From IMG/VR virus record IMGVR_UViG_3300045135_000252, positions 1-64,000 of that record: DNA of 64,000 bases, one strand, 5' to 3'. The notes under the pieces were generated by a model. It searched no databases, was not told the origin of the DNA, and worked only from the letters and a program-made list of their open reading frames with translations. Position 1 is the stretch's first letter, and each line of letters opens with the position of its first letter. Below, one piece after another: positions 54,262-59,748 of the stretch. The position numbers and the translations under genes are program-made. The DNA is from a virus.

Positions 54262-55281
54262 CTAGCGAAAGAACTTCTCGTTCGCTGTGCTTGGTGTTTT
54301 GCCTCTAGGCACTTCCTTATCGTAGAAAACCTCCTCCCTGTGTAGCCGTAAGATAAAGTTATCAAACGCTTTCAGTGCTTGGTTAGGCGTACAGATCACG
54401 TTGTCGCTATGCCAACCACCGTTGTAACCACCGCACCATGCGGCCAATAGCCATAGCTTGTGAGACATAACGAGATCGCCCTCGTTCGCTAGACTCACCA
54501 TCTCCACAATGTCATCTTGCGAGCCAAGCCCAACGTCCAGACTCATCTTCGGCAACTTGCGTTGTATCTCCCAGTACGAACCGCCCCACTGTGGCTCTCG
54601 TGATACCTCCAGATCGAACAACTCAACGAACTCACTGAACGCATACAGTCCGTCATCGCGTAGCTTCGACATACCTTTGATGTAGTCATAGATGCGCTGA
54701 TACTTTTTACGCACCGTCTTGGCGACACCTCGGTTTACTGCTTTCTGCGTAAGCGTAGGCGGGTTCACGTATTGCAATTTGTAGTCCCGTTTGTATTGCG
54801 GGTAGTCATGATTCTTCACCCACTTCAGTATTGATGGCTTTTTGCGGAACCGCTCTAGTAACGGTAGCCACTCATTATCTAAGCACACCCACAAGTGATT
54901 CTTCTCTCGGCAGAACTGTACACCTAACAGGCTAGTCAGTTGCTCGTACACGCAGTTGTACAGATACGCCTGTATGTGTATCTCACCGTTCGGCTTCCAC
55001 TTCACAATGTAGTCATGCTCATTGTTTGGCTCACCGCTACTCGACCACCCCTCAAAGTACACAACGTCATCATTCGCTAGGCGTTTGATCTGCATATACT
55101 TGCGCGAGCGCAGGTGTATCGGCTTCTGGTTTGTGCCTCGGATAGGCACTACTTGCTCCTCGTGTGTTAGAGCCTTCATATAGGTATCTAACGTAGGAAA
55201 CATATTGCATTTAAACATCATCTTTCTCCACATTCCGTCCGGTGCTATGTACCACTGTGCCATTGTCGGTCTCCCTAACAT
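54262..55281 (-). CDS. Hypothetical protein, 334-339 aa
   Basis: Either 339 residues from the ATG within the inverted repeat at 55281, or 333 from the ATG at 55263 (MAQWYIAPDGMWRKMM), which has the better RBS (GGGAG, 7 nt). Rich in Trp and Tyr, with an alpha/beta N-terminal half (EQVVPIRGTNQKPIHLRSRK) and basic centre (KKYQRIYDYIKGMSKLRD). No known motif found. Last gene of the operon behind the promoter at 56486. Confidence 0.6.
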   Translation of the reverse strand: MLGRPTMAQWYIAPDGMWRKMMFKCNMFPTLDTYMKALTHEEQVVPIRGTNQKPIHLRSRKYMQIKRLANDDVVYFEGWSSSGEPNNEHDYIVKWKPNGEIHIQAYLYNCVYEQLTSLLGVQFCREKNHLWVCLDNEWLPLLERFRKKPSILKWVKNHDYPQYKRDYKLQYVNPPTLTQKAVNRGVAKTVRKKYQRIYDYIKGMSKLRDDGLYAFSEFVELFDLEVSREPQWGGSYWEIQRKLPKMSLDVGLGSQDDIVEMVSLANEGDLVMSHKLWLLAAWCGGYNGGWHSDNVICTPNQALKAFDNFILRLHREEVFYDKEVPRGKTPSTANEKFFR

Positions 55282-55390
55282 TTGTTAGTCCTACCCTCTT
55301 GGCGCGAACAGCTTCGCGCTTTGCGAGGAACTCTTTTGCCTTCTGGCGATCAAGCACTAGGTTGTGCTTACTTCCTTTTGACTTGTGCAT
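55211..55390 (-). CDS. Small basic protein, 59 aa
   Basis: 59 residues, MHKSKGSKHNLVLDRQKAKE, FLAKREAVRAKRVGLTNVRE, basic and helical. It reads through the inverted repeat (LTNV), overlapping the next gene by about 71 nt, so it may be less certain than its neighbours. Start overlaps the preceding gene. Confidence 0.45.
   Translation of the reverse strand: MHKSKGSKHNLVLDRQKAKEFLAKREAVRAKRVGLTNVRETDNGTVVHSTGRNVEKDDV
55275..55288 (-). promoter_or_regulatory. Inverted repeat over the start region of 54262
   Basis: Minus strand CTAACAAATGTTAG, preceded by GAGGGTAGGA, nearly the same leader as at 52946 (GAGGTAGGA). The ATG in it could start the gene at 54262; the alternative start is 18 nt further, with GGGAG partly inside the repeat. 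Confidence 0.7.
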
Positions 55391-55541
55391 CAGCTTCCAT
55401 CTCCTTCTGCTTATCAGTCACAAAATTCACCGCGATACGATAGATGTGCCACGGTATCTCACTGTCTGGCTGTGTTGATTGGTCAATCACCCAATGACAC
55501 AACTCAAACAAATCCCCTAACTGCTTATCATCAACAGTCAT
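55368..55541 (-). CDS. Small protein, 57 aa
   Basis: 57 residues: MTVDDKQLGDLFELCHWVID, QSTQPDSEIPWHIYRIAVNF. Helical, acidic start, basic end. Its ATG shares one base with the previous stop (TAATG), after GAGGAGAG. Unrecognised. Confidence 0.55.
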   Translation of the reverse strand: MTVDDKQLGDLFELCHWVIDQSTQPDSEIPWHIYRIAVNFVTDKQKEMEADAQVKRK

Positions 55542-55756
55542 TACTTCTCTCCTCGCAACAGCTTCTGCGCTGTGTCCAGTTCTTTCTCAAGACGCAGTAT
55601 CCGGTCATCGCGTTGGCTTAGTGCCTTCTTCGCGTCCATCACAGAGCATTGCAACTGAAGTATGCACAACTCGCGTTCCCACGAGTCATACTGCTCCTTC
55701 GTCATTATCGCTAGCGCAATGTCTAGCTTGGTATCTGTTGGGATATCTTCACCCAT
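55541..55756 (-). CDS. Coiled-coil small protein, 71 aa
   Basis: 71 residues (MGEDIPTDTKLDIALAIMTK, EQYDSWERELCILQLQ ... RILRLEKELDTAQKLL). The C-terminal half is a predicted coiled coil. Start overlaps the stop of the 53-residue gene upstream (GATGGGTGA). Function unknown. Confidence 0.6.
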   Translation of the reverse strand: MGEDIPTDTKLDIALAIMTKEQYDSWERELCILQLQCSVMDAKKALSQRDDRILRLEKELDTAQKLLRGEK

Positions 55757-55910
55757 CGTTTGACTCCTCTATTTGTATGGCAACAAACCCATGAAAGTCG
55801 TATCCGTCTTCCGTGGCTTCAAAGACAAGAATCCAGTCCTTATCGCTGTATTTCTTACATACAGCGGATATCTCATCTGCCCACTTGTCTACTTCGCTCA
55901 TCTCACTCAC
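55749..55910 (-). CDS. Small protein, 53 aa
   Basis: 53 residues from a GTG at 55910 with AAAGGAGG 8 nt upstream: MSEMSEVDKWADEISAVCKK, YSDKDWILVFEATEDGYDFH. Compact alpha/beta, acidic. The GTG overlaps the stop of the DksA-like gene. Unknown function. Confidence 0.55.
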   Translation of the reverse strand: MSEMSEVDKWADEISAVCKKYSDKDWILVFEATEDGYDFHGFVAIQIEESNDG

Positions 55911-56151
55911 GGTGAAAGCCTCCTTTGTTGTTGATGCCCTTCAGGTCTTCAAGGTTGGTGAAGAGCATATAGTTTGATTTGTGCATAGGAGCGATGGTTC
56001 GCACAGTATTCCTAGCTTGCTTGTCACCGCATACTAGGCAGGTTGTGTAGCCAAGCTCTACGCGCTTAGGGGGAAGTATGGTCTCGCCACACTCCCGACA
56101 CTCATGTACACCACAGAACCCTGCGGAGCAGTGTTCGCCTCTGACTAACAT
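55903..56151 (-). CDS. DksA/TraR-type zinc-finger protein
   Basis: 82 residues. CRECGETILPPKRVELGYTT then CLVCGDKQ is the C4 zinc finger of the DksA/TraR family (CxxCG-I-x-x-R-x-x-x-x-x-x-x-x-C-x-x-C). The coiled-coil part that reaches the RNA-polymerase secondary channel in DksA is absent or very short. It may still bind polymerase. Its start ATG (56149-56151) is inside the inverted repeat at 56145. Confidence 0.75.
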   Translation of the reverse strand: MLVRGEHCSAGFCGVHECRECGETILPPKRVELGYTTCLVCGDKQARNTVRTIAPMHKSNYMLFTNLEDLKGINNKGGFHRE

Positions 56152-56158
56152 TTGTTAG
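56145..56158 (-). promoter_or_regulatory. Inverted repeat fusing stop and start codons
   Basis: Minus strand AAC TAA CAA ATG TTA G: TAA ends the 78-residue gene and ATG starts the DksA-like gene, both inside CTAACAAATGTTAG, behind AAGAGGAGC. Confidence 0.75.
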
Positions 56159-56391
56159 TTGCTCCTCTTATCGCTTCCGTCTGCATTGAAACCATGATGC
56201 TTGCGTATTGCTTGAGTCATCGGGTTGGTACTGCGGTAGCAGGTATAAGAGCCACGCTGTGGTGGGCGTTCAGTATGCAACTGCATCTGCATGAAGATGT
56301 ACTGCGCCATCAGGCGTGAGTGTTCGTTGCCATTCTTAACGTGCCATGCTCGCTGGCGGAGCAGACGTTGTGCATCACGTGATAAGGACAT
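56155..56391 (-). CDS. Small basic protein, 78 aa, first of the operon
   Basis: 78 residues, strongly basic (SLSRDAQRLLRQRAWHVKNG, PPQRGSYTCYRSTNPMTQAI). RBS GAGGTAACTACT. Being first behind a near-consensus promoter it should be abundant early; small basic first-expressed phage proteins often act on host enzymes or nucleic acids, but nothing identifies this one. Confidence 0.6.
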   Translation of the reverse strand: MSLSRDAQRLLRQRAWHVKNGNEHSRLMAQYIFMQMQLHTERPPQRGSYTCYRSTNPMTQAIRKHHGFNADGSDKRSN

Positions 56392-56428
56392 AGTAGTTAC
56401 CTCGTATTGTTGTGTTTTTGCATACCGA

Positions 56429-56442
56429 CTAACAAATGTTAG
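56429..56442 (-). promoter_or_regulatory. Inverted repeat in early operon leader
   Basis: Perfect GACTAAC-AAAT-GTTAGTC (core 56429-56442), between the promoter at 56486 and the start at 56391. Confidence 0.7.
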
Positions 56443-56485
56443 TCAGATGGGGTTTGAGTATGTACGCGCCTCGCCCCATTTATAT

Positions 56486-56514
56486 ATTGTACCACAAAGT
56501 AACTATTGTGTCAA
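56486..56514 (-). promoter_or_regulatory. Sigma70-type early promoter
   Basis: Minus strand TTGACA (56509-56514), 17 nt, TACAAT (56486-56491), with ATTGT-ACC-ACAAA over the -10 as at 54229. Drives 56155 to 54262. Confidence 0.85.
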
Positions 56515-56519
56515 GTTTT

Positions 56520-56856
56520 CTGTTATGTATTGTTGTAAAGTTATAAAACACTACCCTATTGTTGTAAAAAAATACAACAATGCAAAATCCAGTAATGACG
56601 CGGTGTAGAGGTATGAAAATAGGTGTATTGTTGTATTGTTTCGTTTTTAAATAAATACATTTCCTCTGGGCAGTTTTGCTCTCTTTGCATCTGCATAAGT
56701 GCGTCCTATGGAATCCCTATATAAAGTGTTTTTAAAACGCAACTTTACAACAAAGCATACTTTACTTAAAAATCAATAACTTAGCGTATAACAATACAAA
56801 AACGGTTTTACAACAATACAACTTTGTACCACATTGTTGTGTTTTAGGGGGTTTGA
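56520..56856. repeat. AT-rich region with TACAACAA/TTGTTGTA repeats
   Basis: No gene. About eight copies of TTGTTGTA or its complement TACAACAA, some in pairs (56528-56539 and 56557-56568 both TATTGTTGTAAA; 56571, 56625-56640, 56745, 56808-56820, 56833), in both directions, in strongly A+T-rich DNA with further ATTGT-type sequence at 56823-56835. Arrangement is that of iterons at a replication origin or of a multi-site regulator; which of the two cannot be told from sequence. Confidence 0.6.
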
Positions 56857-57008
56857 CTAACAAATGTTAGGCTTAACACATTAAATGCAATTGGCTCTAC
56901 GCGGCTGCGAGAACTGTCATTCTGGCTAACATCGGTTAGGTGCGTAGGTACAAGGTGCGACCCATTCGGGCATAAGCTCAACGCGACTGTGAGAACTGTC
57001 ATCGCAGG
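56857..57008. repeat. Operators and 33-bp direct repeats
   Basis: No gene. Contains CTAACAAATGTTAG (56857-56870), a variant CTAAC-ATCG-GTTAG (56926-56939), and two copies of a repeat GGCTC-ACGCG-C-TG-GAGAACTGTCAT (56893-56925 and 56974-57008). The repeat recurs twice at 57736-57800. Confidence 0.65.
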
Positions 57009-57016
57009 GTCGGGAC

Positions 57017-57045
57017 AAAAAAAGGGCGACTCCGAAGAGCCGCCC
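57017..57045 (-). terminator. Rho-independent terminator, UUCG loop
   Basis: GGGCGGCTC-TTCG-GAGTCGCCC then T(7) on the minus strand, 7 nt beyond the stop of 57052. Near-ideal. Confidence 0.92.
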
Positions 57046-57051
57046 ATGTGG

Positions 57052-57615
57052 TTATTTCTTTAAACCTAGCTTAACCAGATCCACTTTCTGTGGGTCGTGG
57101 CCAATCTTAAAGATTACTTGTGACAAGAGATCCTGTATCTCTGCTTGCCTTTTAGTTTGTGCTTCCATGCGAGCATATTCAGACCACCGTGGATGGAGTG
57201 ACACCAACAACCGTTCCTCTGGCGTTTTTTCCTTGCCACTGTTTGGTGCGCGAACGCCCTCGGCAAGCGCTCGCCCTGCGTTCTTAATCCTTGCCCAGTA
57301 AGTGGAAGGATTAGATAAATCCTTGCCGGTCTTGGCTTTAAATGCAGAGCGCAATGCCTTGTAGTAAGGACTCTGGAAGTTATTCCATAATCCTTTTTCC
57401 TCTTTATCAGTGGAGTCCTTGGCGTTCTTGACGTCGTACCACTTGAAGCCAGATGCCTTATCAACACAGCCAAAAAACTTATTCAGTTGTTCGGCAGTAT
57501 CGTCGTCGGACAGAGTTGATGAAATCGCAATTTCCGCGTTAGCGATCAATGCGTCCTGTACTGCTTTTGTAGTTGGCTTTTTAGAGACAGCCACAGTCTT
57601 TGAGATGTTTTCCAT
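57052..57615 (-). CDS. Early protein, paralogue A
   Basis: 187 residues from the ATG at 57615 (MENISKTVAVSKKPT), preceded by AGGAGT; the frame continues to 57735 through the promoter and is not used. Shares with the gene at 58114 the start MENI-K-VA-SKK, a central WY-V, NPST-W-R-K, the block HPRWSEYARMEA and the end GHDPQKVDL-LGLKK. Own promoter, RBS and strong terminator imply a highly expressed early product. No known family recognised; predicted soluble, helical. Confidence 0.75.
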   Translation of the reverse strand: MENISKTVAVSKKPTTKAVQDALIANAEIAISSTLSDDDTAEQLNKFFGCVDKASGFKWYDVKNAKDSTDKEEKGLWNNFQSPYYKALRSAFKAKTGKDLSNPSTYWARIKNAGRALAEGVRAPNSGKEKTPEERLLVSLHPRWSEYARMEAQTKRQAEIQDLLSQVIFKIGHDPQKVDLVKLGLKK

Positions 57616-57676
57616 TTTGGAAACTCCTATTGCAATAGTCAGAACCGGAGTGGCGCTGACGGTTATATAAGAACAT

Positions 57677-57726
57677 ATTGTGGTACAAAAAACAGAGTTA
57701 GAACCACAGAGACTAACAATCGTTAG
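57677..57726 (-). promoter_or_regulatory. Promoter/operator region of 57052
   Basis: In minus-strand order: CTAAC-GATT-GTTAG (57713-57726), the 14-bp box TGGTTCTAACTCTG (57693-57706), the inverted repeat TTTGTACCACAAT (57677-57689), then TATATA as likely -10. The box and repeat are almost identical to those ahead of 58114. No good -35, so an activator is possible. Confidence 0.6.
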
Positions 57727-57735
57727 GCAGACCAC

Positions 57736-57800
57736 TGGCTCAACGCGACAAGTGGAACTATCATCAGTGGCTCAGCGCGACATGGAGAACTGTCATCACG
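57736..57800. repeat. Two tandem 33-bp direct repeats
   Basis: GGCTCAACGCGACAAGTGGA... and GGCTCAGCGCGACATGGAGA..., both continuing (A)ACT(A/G)TCATCA-GG, head to tail. Same family as the copies at 56893 and 56974. Between the terminator at 57812 and the operator at 57713. Confidence 0.65.
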
Positions 57801-57811
57801 GAGTGAGGACG

Positions 57812-57840
57812 AAAAAAAGGGCAGAGCCGAAGCCCTGCCC
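57812..57840 (-). terminator. Rho-independent terminator, UUCG loop
   Basis: GGGCAGGGC-TTCG-GCTCTGCCC then T(7) on the minus strand, 6 nt beyond the stop of 57847. Confidence 0.92.
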
Positions 57841-57846
57841 GAGTGG

Positions 57847-58065
57847 TTAAGAGTGAGAGTTAAGTGCTTGGCGTGTTCGATCAAGATCATCGTAGCACTG
57901 TTGAATTGCTTGAATCTTGATGTTGGCCGAGTCGATCAATGATTGATCGTGAGGTGTGTATGTTCGCAACGATGTTATGTCATGTAGTTCGTTGCGTAGT
58001 TTCTGAATCTCAAACTGAAGATCCACGATCTGAACAAGAAGGCGTATACCTTTTCCAATATCCAT
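57847..58065 (-). CDS. Small coiled-coil protein, 72 aa
   Basis: 72 residues from the ATG at 58065 (MDIGKGIRLLVQIVDLQFEI), with AGGAGT 9 nt upstream; the longer frame to 58095 runs into the terminator hairpin and is not used. Two helices with leucine/isoleucine heptads separated by TYTPHD. Lies between two terminators, so it depends on readthrough from 58114 or its own weak promoter. Function unknown. Confidence 0.65.
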   Translation of the reverse strand: MDIGKGIRLLVQIVDLQFEIQKLRNELHDITSLRTYTPHDQSLIDSANIKIQAIQQCYDDLDRTRQALNSHS

Positions 58066-58078
58066 AGTGTTGACTCCT

Positions 58079-58106
58079 AAAAAGAAGCCCCGCACTTGGC
58101 GGGGCT
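58079..58106 (-). terminator. Terminator after paralogue B
   Basis: AGCCCCGC-loop-GCGGGGCT (58086-58106) then TTCTTTTT on the minus strand. The T-run is broken, allowing some readthrough into 57847. Confidence 0.85.
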
Positions 58107-58113
58107 AGTGTGG

Positions 58114-58701
58114 TTACTTCTTCAAGCCAAGGGCTTTCAGATCAACCTTCTGAGGATCATGGCCACAAGCGCGGATAACACCGGCCAGAGCGTCCATGAC
58201 TTTCTTGTCACGTTCAGTCAGCGACTCCATGCGAGCATACTCTGCCCAACGTGGGTGAGTGTCGCGTAGTGTGCGCTCTGAAGGAGTGAGATCCTTCTTC
58301 TCACCAAGGCGAAGCGTACCTTCGATTTGCTCCTTGGCTTTACCCTTGACGCGATTCCAAACTGTCGAAGGGTTGGTGTACCGCACCTTCTTCAGCTTCT
58401 CACCGCGTACACCTTCCGCTTCAGCGCGTGCCCGAGCCTTGGCGTGGAGTGCGACATATAGTTCATCGCGCACCTTCCTGATGAGCTTACCCGCATCATC
58501 GGTAGCCTTATCGACATTCTCGACAGCGTACCAATTATGCGCTCCCTTCTTCGCACCGAAGAAGTCATTGATGACCAGAGCAAGCGAAAGCTCCGAAGCA
58601 TCAGCACCAACAGTAGCCGAAGCGGTTTCGACGATCTGAGATTGAACGTCAGCGAAGGTTAGCTTTTTAGAGCTAGCAACAGCTTTAGTGATATTTTCCA
58701 T
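58114..58701 (-). CDS. Early protein, paralogue B
   Basis: 195 residues, MENITKAVASSKKLTFADVQ, preceded by GAGGTAACTACTC. Paralogue of 57052: shared NWYAVENV/KWYDVKNA, YTNPSTVWNRVK/LSNPSTYWARIK, THPRWAEYARMESL and GHDPQKVDLKALGLKK. B is richer in G+C and acid/basic residues. First minus-strand gene after the divergent region, thus probably the first early protein made. Function unknown; such early pairs often act on host functions. Confidence 0.75.
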   Translation of the reverse strand: MENITKAVASSKKLTFADVQSQIVETASATVGADASELSLALVINDFFGAKKGAHNWYAVENVDKATDDAGKLIRKVRDELYVALHAKARARAEAEGVRGEKLKKVRYTNPSTVWNRVKGKAKEQIEGTLRLGEKKDLTPSERTLRDTHPRWAEYARMESLTERDKKVMDALAGVIRACGHDPQKVDLKALGLKK

Positions 58702-58763
58702 GAGTAGTTACCTCTGTTATGGAATACCGAAGCGGGATTGCTTCGATGGGTTTATAGTCTCAT

Positions 58764-58822
58764 ATTGTGGTACAAATATCAGAGTTAGAACCATATAAGG
58801 GGGTAGGGCTAACAAATGTTAG
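58764..58822 (-). promoter_or_regulatory. Promoter/operator region of 58114
   Basis: Minus-strand order: CTAAC-ATTT-GTTAG (58809-58822), TGGTTCTAACTCTG (58780-58793), ATTTGTACCACAAT (58764-58776), then TATAAA. Same order and spacing as at 57677, showing duplication of gene plus control region. Confidence 0.65.
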
Positions 58823-59118
58823 TCAGACCTATGCGACACCCCCCACCCCCCTAGCTCACAGTTAGTTACATACATCGTCTATATGTATAATAATATGCAC
58901 ATTAGATCACCAATTTTGACAAAGCCTTCCCCCTCTTTAGACACTGTCTAAAAAAGACCCCCACCCCCTTGTATTCTGCGCCCGGTTGGCACGCACTCCG
59001 TTTATAGAAGTACCCCCCTACCTAAAAAATTAGAGTCCCGTTTCCTTGATATATTTGTGTTTGTTGCAAATACTCTGTTAGGATCACGCCAACTGAGGCC
59101 ACAAACCGCCGTGCAGAC
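58823..59118. promoter_or_regulatory. Divergent control region, with promoter for terminase B
   Basis: About 300 bp without a gene, separating minus-strand early from plus-strand late genes. Holds C-runs (CCCCCCACCCCCC), the 17-bp inverted repeat TTTAGACA-C-TGTCTAAA (58936-58952), and a plus-strand promoter TTGATA (59046-59051), 17 nt, AATACT (59069-59074), 45 nt before the terminase small subunit. A TATAAT at about 58890 has no clear -35. Confidence 0.6.
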
Positions 59119-59748
59119 ATGCCAACAACTAAGATAGAGCCGACAAAAGACAAGCCAGTCCCATACGATACGTCGGATGATGCTGTCCCTACGCTGCTAG
59201 AAGAGCTAGCCGTTGCCGGTAATACCGCCGAATTGAAAGCTGAACTTGGTGCTCCACTAGAAATATCTGAAGCCGATGCCGAGCGAGAGAAGAAACTGCT
59301 TGAAGCCGTCGTCAAAGATAAGAGCACGAAGAACCTAACCAACCAAACCACCGCATTTGCAGCCGCTGCGTTCCTAAGATCGTATGGATCGACATTAGCG
59401 TTAGACGTTGCGTCTGCCAGATCAGCCATTACTAACAAGTTGATGGAGATTGCTAACTGTGGTGACACCAGATATGAGCTGAAGGCACTTGAGCTACTTG
59501 GTAAGCACTCCGATATTGGTCTGTTCACCGAGCGGAGCGAAGTGACCATCAACTATAAGAACCCAGAAGATTTGGAGAATGCGATCAAGGAGCGCGTCAA
59601 GCGGTTACTGAACGCTGACGTCATTGATGTTACTCCACTGGGTATGGACTTGGATGAGGAGCTGGGGACCTACGTGGAACCAGAACCTGAGTTAACGGGC
59701 ATTGCGGCGGACTTAGAGAATGGCGGCGAAAGCGAGCGAGATTCTTGA
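59119..59748 (+). CDS. Terminase small subunit (module B)
   Basis: 209 residues. Contains EEKKLLEAVVKDKS-like helices, RSYGSTLALDVASARSAITN, KLMEIANCGDTRYELKALEL and LGKHSDIGLFTERSEVTINY, the helical middle and the FTERSEVTI segment typical of small terminase subunits that recognise the packaging site. Overlaps terL B by 29 nt. No similarity by eye to the partial small subunit at the left edge. Confidence 0.7.
   Translation: MPTTKIEPTKDKPVPYDTSDDAVPTLLEELAVAGNTAELKAELGAPLEISEADAEREKKLLEAVVKDKSTKNLTNQTTAFAAAAFLRSYGSTLALDVASARSAITNKLMEIANCGDTRYELKALELLGKHSDIGLFTERSEVTINYKNPEDLENAIKERVKRLLNADVIDVTPLGMDLDEELGTYVEPEPELTGIAADLENGGESERDS

Noticed and set aside
56844-57047. 67-residue minus-strand ORF
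   Set aside because: Starts inside the terminator hairpin and crosses repeats and operator; not protein-like.
56429-58822. CRISPR array
   Set aside because: Repeats are short palindromes or 33-bp repeats at irregular spacing, without unique equal-length spacers or cas genes; the Cas4-like nuclease at 44009 is a usual phage RecB-type enzyme.
59022-59552. 176-residue minus-strand ORF
   Set aside because: Antisense to the terminase small subunit, Ser/Val-rich, no RBS.
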